The notes: a model not told the origin generated them from the sequence alone. 14,129 nt of DNA from JBDTRY01 sp039931435 (GCA_039931435.1 JBDTRY010000086.1:1-14129), one strand, 5' to 3'; shown: positions 1-6,135, counted from the stretch's first letter. Translations and numbers: made by a program.

Positions 1-744
1 CGCAGAAGGTCGGCGGGTCGAACAGCCGGTTTCCGTGCGCAGGCAATGCGCATCGTTACGGTCAGCGGCTTGCAGCGGGGGCCATTGGGGTCTTCGGCGT
101 GAACGGCGACTCGATCCGCCATGGTCACGGCGGCAATGCGCGGATGCTGGTGGCCTGGCTGGGCTGCTATGAAGGAATGCACCGGTTGCGGTGAGATCAA
201 AACTCGCCGGGTTAGGATCAGCCCGTAGCACGATCTGTTCAACTCGAAGTCCCTGAGTCTCAGGTTTCCAAGGTATTGCTTGACGACTCCGTGGCAAGAC
301 TCCCTGTACTGGTCCGAAGATACACGAGGCTCTGACCCCTCTATCTTCTCCAATCTGTACTCGAAGCTGGCGAAGATCCGTCGAGGGCAGCACCTTCGTT
401 GGGGCAACGCCACTGATGTAGCGGATCGGCTTCGTGTGCAGTAGCAGGATGCTGATGGCAATGACGGCGATAAGAAGTTTCGCGATGACCCAGTAGTGCC
501 GGAACAGGGACCATGAAGTGCCCAGCGATTGGATCAGTCCCGATGCCAGCGAGGCCACGCTCAGAGGAATGATGACGAATACGGTCGTGACGTCCATCCC
601 CAGGTAGATTCCACGCACCAACTGCAAATCGTCACTGGTAATCCCGGCAACTGCCAGAGCTGGAAAGGCTGCCACCGCCCCCAGCCAACCCACCGACGTG
701 ATCACGTCCGTCGTCAGTGCAAGTTTTCGGACAGACGGAGTCAT
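1..744 (-). CDS. DUF2269-like integral membrane protein, C-terminus lost at a repeat; open to window edge
   Basis: The reading frame starts at ATG 744-742 and has no stop before position 1, so it is partial here. Residues 1 to about 132 read like the multi-pass DUF2269-like family: an N-terminal MTPSVRKLAL, a first membrane segment around VGWLGAVAAFPALAVAG, the conserved-looking IQSLGTSWSLFRHYWVIAKL, and a third segment IAVIAISILLLH. The family normally ends with one more membrane helix after the LRVQ stretch. Here the frame instead enters the repeat at 350-326 immediately after LRQLRVQI, and what follows (349 down to 1) has no membrane segment and looks out of place. I infer that the native 3' end was replaced. 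The start lies 5 bp after the stop of the 58-aa gene; an in-frame TTG at 753-751 would overlap that stop by 4 bases. Positions 1-325 otherwise contain nothing I recognise. Function unknown. Confidence 0.6.
   Translation of the reverse strand, partial: MTPSVRKLALTTDVITSVGWLGAVAAFPALAVAGITSDDLQLVRGIYLGMDVTTVFVIIPLSVASLASGLIQSLGTSWSLFRHYWVIAKLLIAVIAISILLLHTKPIRYISGVAPTKVLPSTDLRQLRVQIGEDRGVRASCIFGPVQGVLPRSRQAIPWKPETQGLRVEQIVLRADPNPASFDLTATGAFLHSSPARPPASAHCRRDHGGSSRRSRRRPQWPPLQAADRNDAHCLRTETGCSTRRPSA
326..350 (-). repeat. Dispersed repeat GGGTCAGAGCCTC, copy 1
   Basis: Read on the minus strand, this stretch carries the core GGGTCAGAGCCTC (338-326) preceded by a GAGAAGATAGAG-type leader. Core plus leader match the copy at 12717-12738, where GAGAAAGATAG precedes the same core. 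This copy stands exactly where the DUF2269-like gene stops resembling its family. Confidence 0.75.
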
Positions 745-749
745 GTTCT

Positions 750-926
750 TCAAGAGAGCTCCTGGGATTGCATGTGGTGGCTGAACCCACCCTCCGCGAG
801 GTGGCTGATGACGAAGGTCAAAACAAGAATGATGGCGATCACTCCGAGCATCCTGACCCATCGCGGCATGGGCGGAGCTGCATCTCCTGCATCGTCGCCG
901 GAAAGCGGGATTTGCTGATCCGGCAC
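750..926 (-). CDS. Small single-pass membrane protein (58 aa)
   Basis: A 58-residue frame starts at GTG 926-924 and is preceded by a perfect AGGAGGT Shine-Dalgarno sequence at 940-934, about 7 bases away, which makes the start convincing. The sequence has a polar, acidic N-terminus (DQQIPLSGDDAGDAAPP), then PMPRWVRMLG, one strongly hydrophobic segment at about residues 26-41 (MLGVIAIILVLTFVIS), and a His-rich tail. Small PRWVR-plus-helix proteins like this commonly sit directly before DUF2269-like membrane proteins in Acidobacteriota and relatives. The same order is seen here, with the stop only 5 bp before the next ATG, so the two are very likely translated as one operon. The biochemical role is unknown. 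A heterodimeric membrane complex with its neighbour is a reasonable inference only. Confidence 0.7.
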   Translation of the reverse strand: MPDQQIPLSGDDAGDAAPPMPRWVRMLGVIAIILVLTFVISHLAEGGFSHHMQSQELS

Positions 927-1258
927 AGTGAGTACCTCCTGGGTCTACGTGCTGCTCGCATATTCTTACACGCCGCAGTGGAGGGGCGTTGGCAATCACC
1001 GACACGGATACTGAAACTCATGGCCGACGAGGCCGGCATCGGACTGAGGCAGCACTTCAAAGAACGGGTAGCACACGCAAGGTGCGATCGGCACGGAGCG
1101 GCACAGGCTCCCTTCGCGTCGCACCGTCACTGACCATCCGGGGTGCGGCGGCCCCGCCCCGCCGGCATCCACGCCACACTGTGCCGGCGATCATCAGAAC
1201 CGTAAAAAACGGACCCTGGACGAACAAAGGGCGACAGCGTCGCGTTGTTGGAGGAGAC
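927..1258. other. Divergent intergenic region, no gene recognised
   Basis: These 332 bases separate the minus-strand membrane operon from the P450. They contain the operon's Shine-Dalgarno site (934-940) and, at the right edge, the P450 ribosome site GGAGGAG (1250-1256). Open frames cross the area in several phases, but none has a credible start, domain or codon pattern. One frame (from 989) is simply an upstream extension of the P450. A small CCGT/ACGG hairpin with an A-rich loop at 1199-1211 is the only other structure seen. Promoters for both directions presumably lie here, but no convincing -35/-10 pair was found. Confidence 0.5.
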
Positions 1259-2530
1259 ATGGAACATCATCCCGATCTGGCAAGTCCGGCATTCAAAGCG
1301 GCGCCCTACGCGTATTGGAGAACGCTCCGTGAGCGCGCGCCTGCTCAATGCGTGAGAGTTTCCGGCGGCAACACCGCCTGGCTGATCACGCGGTATGAGG
1401 ACGCGGTGATCGTTCTCGGCGACTCCCGCTTTGCCAAGGATCCGTTGAAAGCGAAAGGAAACGGTGGAAACGAGCCGCCGTGGATGCCCGGGCCTCTGCG
1501 CGCGTTGAGCCGCAACATGCTCGATCTTGACGAACCGGATCATCGCCGGCTGCGCAACCTGGTGCAGAAGGCCTTTACCCCACGGGTCGCAGAAGGCCTG
1601 CGACCCCGCATCGAGAGCATTACAACGGGCTTGCTCGATGCGATCGAAATGCGAGGCAACGTCCCGGTCGATCTGATCACTGACTTCGCGGCGCCTCTGC
1701 CGGTCGCCGTCATCGCCGAGCTTCTCGGCGTGTCTGAAGCCGACCGTCGGAACTTCCGTCGCTGGTCGAATGACGTGGTCGCGGCGGATACCTCCGTATG
1801 GCACAAGTTCCGGGCCGTTCCTTCTGGGATCGCCTTCATCAGGTTTCTGCGGCGGCTGATCCGGGAGCGTCGCGTCGCCCCGGGTACCGATCTGCTGACC
1901 GGGTTGATCGAGGTCCGGGATGCCGAGGAGCGACTCAGCGCTGACGAGCTGCTGGCCATGTGCTTCCTGCTGCTCGTCGCCGGGCATGAGACTACCGTGA
2001 ACCTGATCGGAAATGGCCTGCTGGCGCTGCTGGAGAACCCGGACCAGATGGCGCGGCTGCGCCGTGAGCCCGAGCTGATCGCGACGGCGGTCGAAGAGAT
2101 GCTCCGCTTCAGCAGCCCGCTGCAGATGGCGACGGAGCGCTATGCAACCGCCGATGTAGAAATCGAAGGAGTGATGATCCCACGCGGCGCGCTGGTATAC
2201 GTCGTCCTGGCCTCGGCCAATCGGGATGAAAGTATCTTTCCTGAAGCGGACCGCTTCGATATCGCCCGCGAACCAAACCGTCATCTCGCATTCGGCCACG
2301 GCATTCACTATTGTTTGGGCGCTCCCCTGGCAAGGCTCGAGGGAACGATCGCCATCCGCATGCTGCTGGCTCGATTCACGAGCATCACACTGCCGCCGAC
2401 GAAGGATCCGCAGTTGCGTTGGCGGCGCGGACTCGTTCTGAGAGGTCTCGAATCATTGCCGGTGTGGGTTGACGCGGGCGGCGGGATTCGAACCGGCGAC
2501 ACCAGGCCTGGAAAGCAGAAAAGACTATAA
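1259..2530 (+). CDS. Bacterial cytochrome P450 (class I, CYP107/PksS-like), C-terminus altered
   Basis: The product is a soluble 423-aa haem monooxygenase that would hydroxylate a small molecule using electrons from a ferredoxin and reductase encoded elsewhere. All signature elements are present: the HRRLRN/F-T-P region near residues 96-108, the I-helix oxygen-binding motif AGHETT (241-246), the K-helix ExxR at E280-R283, and the haem loop FGHGIHYCLG (345-354) with Cys352 as thiolate ligand. The length is normal for soluble bacterial P450s. The start at ATG 1259 is chosen because GGAGGAG at 1250-1256 precedes it and MEHHPDLASPAF fits a P450 N-terminus; the frame is open upstream to 989 without P450-like sequence. 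After ESLPVWVD (about residue 405) the last 18 residues are encoded mostly by a tRNA-Gly fragment on the opposite strand, so the native end has been replaced by unrelated codons. The catalytic core is untouched and the enzyme may still work. No redox partner is adjacent. Confidence 0.93.
   Translation: MEHHPDLASPAFKAAPYAYWRTLRERAPAQCVRVSGGNTAWLITRYEDAVIVLGDSRFAKDPLKAKGNGGNEPPWMPGPLRALSRNMLDLDEPDHRRLRNLVQKAFTPRVAEGLRPRIESITTGLLDAIEMRGNVPVDLITDFAAPLPVAVIAELLGVSEADRRNFRRWSNDVVAADTSVWHKFRAVPSGIAFIRFLRRLIRERRVAPGTDLLTGLIEVRDAEERLSADELLAMCFLLLVAGHETTVNLIGNGLLALLENPDQMARLRREPELIATAVEEMLRFSSPLQMATERYATADVEIEGVMIPRGALVYVVLASANRDESIFPEADRFDIAREPNRHLAFGHGIHYCLGAPLARLEGTIAIRMLLARFTSITLPPTKDPQLRWRRGLVLRGLESLPVWVDAGGGIRTGDTRPGKQKRL
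2474..2516 (-). other. 3' half of a tRNA-Gly(UCC) gene (likely attachment-site scar)
   Basis: On the minus strand this reads as a tRNA from the 5' side of the anticodon loop to the acceptor stem. Anticodon TCC is at 2512-2510, the 3' strand of the anticodon stem (GCCTG) at 2507-2503, the variable loop GTGTC at 2502-2498, the T-arm GCCGG/TTCGAAT/CCCGC at 2497-2481, and the acceptor strand CGCCCGC at 2480-2474, as in many bacterial tRNA-Gly genes. The T-stem has one C:C mismatch. The discriminator is G instead of the usual U, and the 5' half is absent: bases above 2516 do not complete the anticodon stem. A 3' half broken at the anticodon loop is the usual leftover of tyrosine-integrase insertion into a tRNA gene. 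It overlaps the end of the P450 frame. Confidence 0.65.
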
Positions 2531-2604
2531 GCAACTTCGATTGTTGAATGCCTCGACCCGGGCTTTGTCGTGATTCGTTCCGAATGTCACGGTCGAACTC
2601 CCAT

Positions 2605-2757
2605 TCATGCGTGCGGCGGACGCAGGGCGGTTTTTTCACGGAGTAGCCTCGATCCTCCCCGACTGGCCGGAACACGCGCGCCGCTGCGGAGCACGACGAC
2701 CAGGCGTCCGCCGTCGCGGGGTTCGAGCTGCGTAATAAACGCTCCCTCTTTGACGAA
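2605..2757 (-). pseudogene. Remnant resembling the end of a LytTR DNA-binding domain
   Basis: A minus-strand frame ending at stop 2607-2605 contains FVKEGAFITQLEPRDGG followed by RLVVVLRSGARVPASRG. This resembles the last beta strands of LytTR response-regulator domains, which typically run hRs.IvnLd.I.eL...g.y.vvLrdGt.l.lSR.y. No receiver domain, start codon or upstream LytTR portion is readable in the same frame, so I call it a decayed C-terminal piece. It is the only coding-like sequence in the 308 bp between the P450 and the acetyltransferase, next to the tRNA fragment. The family assignment is moderate to weak because only about 45 residues can be compared. Confidence 0.4.
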
Positions 2758-2838
2758 CAGCTCTGGCCACCCTCGGTGACAATGTGACAGGATCGGCGGC
2801 GCAGATGCAGGTTCGCAGGAGCAGATAGTGAGACTGAA

Positions 2839-3327
2839 TTGAAGTGCCCTGCGATCGAGCTCCGCGAAGTCACACCGTCCGACCTCCCCGTTTTCTACGA
2901 GCAGCAGCTCGATCCTGAAGCGAACCGCATGGCTGCGTTTCCGGCGAGGGACCGGAACGCCTTCATGAAGCACTGGTCGAAGATCCTCGAGGATGGGTCC
3001 GGGGTGGTAAGAGCGGTCGTTGCTGATGGGGAACTCGCCGGCAACATTGTGGCGTGGGGCAGCCCCGGAGAGCGCAAAGTCGGTTACTGGATCGGCCGGG
3101 ACTTCTGGGGACGAGGGATCGCCAGCGCAGCCCTGAAGGAGTTTCTGCAGCTCGTCGACGAGCGTCCGCTACTGGCGCACGTGGCACGGCGTAACGCCGC
3201 ATCCATTCGGGTGCTGGAGAAATGCGGTTTCACGGTTCAGCGCAATCAGATCGCGGGATCGTTCGCAGGTGACGACGAAGTTGAGGAGCTGTTGATGGTG
3301 TTGGACGACTCTCAATCTGTGCCATGA
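2839..3327 (+). CDS. GNAT-family N-acetyltransferase
   Basis: This 162-aa protein has the layout of a single GNAT domain. The first strand and helix are IELREVTPSDLPVFYEQQ (about 6-23), a strand VVRAVVADGELAGNIVAW lies at 57-73, and the acetyl-CoA pyrophosphate-binding turn is VGYWIGRDFWGRGIASAAL (81-99, core WGRGIA). The late NAASIRVLEKCGF element (119-131) is typical of the RimJ-like group. It would transfer acetyl from acetyl-CoA to an amine; the substrate cannot be told. The opening QQLDPEANRMAAFPARDR belongs to a widespread bacterial subgroup of small stand-alone acetyltransferases. The only in-frame start that keeps the first strand is TTG at 2839, and its ribosome site is poor (AGGAG at 2817-2821 is too distant), so the exact start is uncertain. 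The gene stands alone between a scarred region and the next operon. Confidence 0.88.
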   Translation: MKCPAIELREVTPSDLPVFYEQQLDPEANRMAAFPARDRNAFMKHWSKILEDGSGVVRAVVADGELAGNIVAWGSPGERKVGYWIGRDFWGRGIASAALKEFLQLVDERPLLAHVARRNAASIRVLEKCGFTVQRNQIAGSFAGDDEVEELLMVLDDSQSVP

Positions 3328-3443
3328 CGTACCGCAGACTCCCTTTCTCAATCCGCGTCAAGAGTGATCTCGCCTCAGCGTTTCCGAATCACCAACGGAT
3401 ACTCGGCTCCGTCATGGCACCCCAGAGAGCGCCGTTGCGGGAA

Positions 3444-3473
3444 TTGACGGCCCCCACACGGGCTGACTAAACT
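3444..3473 (+). promoter_or_regulatory. Candidate sigma-70-type promoter of the peptide/SdpA-like/HTTM operon
   Basis: TTGACG at 3444-3449 matches the -35 consensus in five of six positions. TAAACT at 3468-3473, 18 bases downstream, matches the -10 in four of six. It ends 40 bases before the first ATG of the three-gene operon and lies in the gap after the acetyltransferase. It is a sequence match only. Confidence 0.45.
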
Positions 3474-3513
3474 GAATGCCATCCCGGATCCTGCTCGTCG
3501 ACGTCAACGCCGG

Positions 3514-3717
3514 ATGCGCATCAAAATGGCCACCCTGGTGGTGTTGCTACTGGGAATTGCTCTGGCTTTCGGATACGCCGCCGACAGCCCGGTTTCAGTA
3601 AAACCCACCCGATCCGTCGTGCGCGATCCGGAGTCTGAAACGGCCGTTCCTCCACCGCCTTCGAGCGCTCCCGCGCCAATTCCCCCTTCGCTCAATCCCG
3701 ATACTCTGCTGGACTGA
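3514..3717 (+). CDS. Small exported Pro-rich peptide, first gene of an HTTM operon
   Basis: This 67-aa frame begins MRIKMATLVVLLLGIALAF: a short basic n-region, a hydrophobic core at about residues 6-19, and a possible signal peptidase site after GYAA (about residue 22). The predicted mature part is about 45 residues, with a charged stretch (KPTRSVVRDPESET) and then a Pro/Ala/Ser segment (PPPPSSAPAPIPPSLNP). It has no cysteine and no known domain. It could be a released peptide or a membrane-anchored Pro-rich stalk if the signal is not cleaved. It is followed after 5 bp by the SdpA-like gene, which in turn overlaps the HTTM gene, so all three appear co-transcribed. By analogy with Bacillus SdpABC, where small exported SdpC is processed with help from SdpA and SdpB, this peptide might be the client. 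That is inference; no similarity to SdpC is visible. The ribosome site is weak, and ATG 3526 is an alternative start. Confidence 0.6.
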   Translation: MRIKMATLVVLLLGIALAFGYAADSPVSVKPTRSVVRDPESETAVPPPPSSAPAPIPPSLNPDTLLD

Positions 3718-3722
3718 CGCGT

Positions 3723-4457
3723 ATGGCAGAAAGCGAAACCGGGAGCCCCGCTGGCCGCATCCGCTTGAAAACGATCGGCTATCGCGCACTGCAGATCGGT
3801 TCAATTCTCGCCCTTACCATTCACTTTGCCATGACCGTGCTCTGGGTCGGTCCATTCAACCCGATCAAGGTGCATCTGAACGGCCTCCTCGAGAAAACCA
3901 CCGGGAGGTATTTCAGCCAGAGCTGGCGCATCTTCGCTCCTCTGCCGGTGACGACTGACGACGCGGTTCTGCTGCGATGTCTCACGCCGCGGGAGGCAGC
4001 CGCGCCACGGCTCCCCGACGAGGGATGGTACGACATCTCCACGCCCCTCTGGATTCGCTTTCAACACGACAGATTTTCGGCCTGGTCGCGGCTGTCCAGA
4101 CCCCAGACCTACGCTGTAAGAACCTATCTCACCGCGGGGCCCGACGCTGTGCTCTGGTTCAACGCCTGCCAGGGAGGGTCGCAACCGGCATGCTCGGTCT
4201 ACCAGTCAATGATCGAAAGCGCCAGACAATCGAGCGGGGAGATCCTCACTCGAATCGGTTCGGCGGCCTGCAATGACCTCGGGCGCAGCCAGTCCACTGC
4301 CCGCGTGGCGTTGCGCCTGCGGCGGACCTGGCCAATTTCGTGGTCCCAGCGTTCGTCCGCCACGCAAAGGCTCAGTGAGGATTTGCCCGTCGGTGTCTAC
4401 GAGTACAGGAAGGAGATCGGTACCCCCGGGATCTTTCGTGATGGAGCCAGGGAGTGA
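3723..4457 (+). CDS. DUF5819/SdpA-like membrane-anchored protein
   Basis: The protein has 244 aa and one strong membrane segment (about residues 22-42, RALQIGSILALTIHFAMTVL). This leads into FNPIKVHLNGLLEKTTGRYFSQSWRIFAPLP at 45-75. The NP...Y-F-x-Q-x-W-x-x-F-A-P-x-P signature is shared by DUF5819 and SdpA-type proteins, which are regularly encoded next to HTTM proteins. The remainder (76-244) is probably extracytoplasmic, with VLLRCLTPRE, WYDISTPLWIRFQ and a closing LPVGVYEYRKEI segment that look like beta structure, and four cysteines (86, 149, 157, 183). The Bacillus homologue SdpA is soluble and takes part in SDP toxin maturation; the role here is unknown. The TGA overlaps the GTG of the HTTM gene by four bases, which indicates translational coupling and probably a shared complex. 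The family assignment rests on the motif and the neighbour. Confidence 0.65.
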   Translation: MAESETGSPAGRIRLKTIGYRALQIGSILALTIHFAMTVLWVGPFNPIKVHLNGLLEKTTGRYFSQSWRIFAPLPVTTDDAVLLRCLTPREAAAPRLPDEGWYDISTPLWIRFQHDRFSAWSRLSRPQTYAVRTYLTAGPDAVLWFNACQGGSQPACSVYQSMIESARQSSGEILTRIGSAACNDLGRSQSTARVALRLRRTWPISWSQRSSATQRLSEDLPVGVYEYRKEIGTPGIFRDGARE

Positions 4458-5350
4458 TCGAATCACTCGTTCGCGAACCTTTGCGATGGATGGAAGACCG
4501 GCCGCACCATCGCAGCGGTATACGGATGCTTCAGCTTTTCACCGGAATCTGTGTGCTCTATCGATTGGCCACAGAAGCGCGCTTCGCCTTTTTTCTGTGG
4601 GGACCGAACGGAATCGCCACGGGATCAGCAACCCTGCTCTTCGGAGCATGGGTCGGTTCCGCCCTGGACATCTTCTTCCGCTCCAATTCCGGCGTGGTGC
4701 TGTTCCTGCTGGCAATCACCCTGGCCGCCATCGGGTATGTAGCGGGGTTCTGCACCCGTCTGGCTACCCTGACGCTGGCAGTAGGTTTCACCGTTCTCAC
4801 GGTGCGCTCCCCGTTCCTGGTGGATTCCGGCGACTCACTGATCAGCATCGTCCTCTGCTACCTCATCCTCGTTCTCCCCCGCAAGAGAGAGAGCAAGCCC
4901 GGACGATGGCAGACATGGCTGCACAATGTCGGAGTGGTGGCCATTACGATGCAGACTGTAATTGTCTACGCGACGGCTGGCCTATGGAAAACCAGCGGCA
5001 GGTTCTGGATGGAGGGAACAGCGTTGTATTACGTCGGGCAGGTCGCGGAGTTCTCCGAGCCGTCATTGCGCTGGTTGTTCGCCAACGCCATTCTGGTCAA
5101 CGCGCTCACCTGGGGGACGATCCTGTTTCAGCTGTGGTTCCCCATCGCGATCTTTTCCCGTTTTCGGATTCCGTGGCTCATCTGCGCCATGTGCATGCAC
5201 GTGGGCATCGCTGTGTTCATGGGTCTCGTTTCCTTCTCGCTGGTCATGATCGGGGTGGACCTTTTCCTCATCACGGATCCCGAGTATGAGGTCATCGCAG
5301 CGGCTCTCAGCCGAGCGTCCGCGGGTGTGAGGCATCTCTCACGCGCCTGA
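4454..5350 (+). CDS. HTTM-domain integral membrane protein (vitamin K-dependent carboxylase-like, SdpB-like)
   Basis: This 298-aa protein has about six to eight hydrophobic segments and the hallmarks of the HTTM / VKG-carboxylase membrane domain: RMLQLFTGICVLYRL (24-38), FLVDSGDSLISIVLCYLILVLPR (121-143), IVYATAGLWKTSGRFWMEG (170-188) and MHVGIAVFMGLVSFSLVMIG (248-267). The AGLWK...WMEG stretch lines up by eye with AGVKKLDADWVEG of human gamma-glutamyl carboxylase, placing Lys179 at the catalytic base Lys218. The large lumenal lipoxygenase-like domain of the eukaryotic enzyme is absent, as in SdpB and other bacterial HTTM proteins. The start is GTG 4454 inside GTGA, overlapping the stop of the previous gene. 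ATG 4490 (Met13) is an alternative, but the coupling favours GTG. The protein is probably a membrane partner or enzyme acting with the SdpA-like protein on a peptide or lipid substrate; the reaction is unknown. Confidence 0.85.
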   Translation: MIESLVREPLRWMEDRPHHRSGIRMLQLFTGICVLYRLATEARFAFFLWGPNGIATGSATLLFGAWVGSALDIFFRSNSGVVLFLLAITLAAIGYVAGFCTRLATLTLAVGFTVLTVRSPFLVDSGDSLISIVLCYLILVLPRKRESKPGRWQTWLHNVGVVAITMQTVIVYATAGLWKTSGRFWMEGTALYYVGQVAEFSEPSLRWLFANAILVNALTWGTILFQLWFPIAIFSRFRIPWLICAMCMHVGIAVFMGLVSFSLVMIGVDLFLITDPEYEVIAAALSRASAGVRHLSRA

Positions 5351-5359
5351 ACGCGCACG

Positions 5360-5400
5360 ATCGATCCAGCGGAAGCCGCCCCCCGCTGATCTGGATCGAT
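5360..5400. terminator. Hairpin between convergent genes, likely bidirectional terminator
   Basis: ATCGATCCAG at 5360-5369 and CTGGATCGAT at 5391-5400 form a perfect 10-base inverted repeat. AGCGG/CCGCT can pair inside it as an alternative inner stem. It fills the 61-bp gap between the end of the HTTM gene (5350) and the stop of the opposing pilin gene (5412). There is no T-run, so a classical intrinsic terminator is not certain. Confidence 0.5.
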
Positions 5401-5411
5401 AGGCAGGGCTG

Positions 5412-5942
5412 TCAGGCGCCGCCGGTCGCTGCAGCCGCGGTCGCTGCCGCCTGAGCTGCCGCCTGAGCAGCGGCGGCTGCGGCAGCCGCAGTCGCTGCCG
5501 CATTCGTTGCAACGGCCTGTCGAGCCGCCACAGCAGCAGGAGCCGCCGCCACGGTAGTCCCGCCAGGAGGGTTGGCGGGAGACCCGGCGGTCGCAGCTGC
5601 AGCGGCACCAGGGGCAGCCGCAACGGCACCCGGAGCAGCGGTACCAGGAGCAGCGGCACCAGAAGCAGCAACGGGTCCGGGCCCGCCCGAAACTGCCGTC
5701 GCGGGCCCACCCGGCGCCGTTCCGGAGACGGGCGAGCCGGGACCAGCCGGTGCCCCTGAGGCGATGCCGGAAACATTCTGGCTGTCGATCCAGGCAATGA
5801 CCTTGTTGCTGAACTTCAGAATCGACTCGCGAAACATCATCAGCACGAGCGCGATGAAGAGCACGATCAGTCCGATGATGAGGATGTATTCGACCATCCC
5901 CTGTCCCGAGGCCCGACGCTGAAGCCGTCTCGGTCTGATCAT
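5412..5942 (-). CDS. Flp-type (class IVb) pilin with a long Ala/Gly/Pro-rich tail
   Basis: The 176-aa product starts with a short basic leader (MIRPRRLQRRASG), then QGMVEYILIIGLIVLFIALVLMMF. This is a class IVb pilin signature: prepilin peptidase would cut after Gly13, leaving Glu at mature position 5 followed by Tyr, as in Flp and TadE-type pseudopilins. The hydrophobic helix covers about residues 17-37, and KFSNKVIAWIDSQ follows. From about residue 60 to the end the sequence is almost only Ala, Gly, Pro, Ser, Thr and Val, with Ala runs at the C-terminus. Normal Flp pilins are 50-80 aa, so the tail of about 115 residues is the odd part. The start ATG 5942-5940 has AGGAG 8 bases upstream. No tad assembly genes are within the window, so assembly or export must rely on a locus elsewhere. 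Confidence 0.8.
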   Translation of the reverse strand: MIRPRRLQRRASGQGMVEYILIIGLIVLFIALVLMMFRESILKFSNKVIAWIDSQNVSGIASGAPAGPGSPVSGTAPGGPATAVSGGPGPVAASGAAAPGTAAPGAVAAAPGAAAAATAGSPANPPGGTTVAAAPAAVAARQAVATNAAATAAAAAAAAQAAAQAAATAAAATGGA

Positions 5943-6047
5943 GTTCGCTCTCCTGGTCCGTTGTTTCGGTTGGAAGGCCGGGAGAGCGTCGCCTCATCCT
6001 TCGGCCAGCAACCTTGAAGTCGTTGTGGATCTCGAGGGAAACGTCCC

Positions 6048-6098
6048 GCGATCCGGGATCGGTTGTTTGGGGACCCCTCATAGTAGTGCGATCCGGGA
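6048..6098. promoter_or_regulatory. Pair of 11-bp direct repeats upstream of the pilin gene
   Basis: GCGATCCGGGA occurs at 6048-6058 and again at 6088-6098, exactly 40 bases apart (close to four helical turns) and about 105-155 bases upstream of the pilin ATG. The spacing suits two same-face binding sites for a regulator, but no regulator is identified. Confidence 0.35.
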
Positions 6099-6135
6099 GT
6101 GCACACAACTCAAGTGGTCGTTTTAGCAACACAGC

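Noticed and set aside
717..1133. 138-aa plus-strand frame left of the P450
   Set aside because: Antisense to the 58-aa membrane protein with its perfect ribosome site; no domain or start signal.
1127..2308. 393-aa minus-strand open frame across the P450
   Set aside because: Antisense shadow of the P450; no domain and no ribosome site.
2474..2516. Functional tRNA-Gly gene
   Set aside because: The 5' half is missing, the T-stem has a C:C mismatch and the discriminator base is wrong.
4273..5289. 338-aa plus-strand frame overlapping the SdpA-like and HTTM genes
   Set aside because: Runs in another phase through two well supported membrane protein genes; its composition (Arg/His/Pro/Ser-rich) is typical of a shadow frame.
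5572..5922. 116-aa Ala/Pro-rich plus-strand frame opposite the pilin tail
   Set aside because: Complement of GCN-rich codons also gives Ala/Gly/Pro codons; the minus strand has the pilin signature and the ribosome site.
5128..6132. 334-aa minus-strand frame across the pilin
   Set aside because: Out-of-phase with the pilin; Cys/Arg/Gly-rich low complexity comes from reading the Ala-rich codons in the wrong frame.
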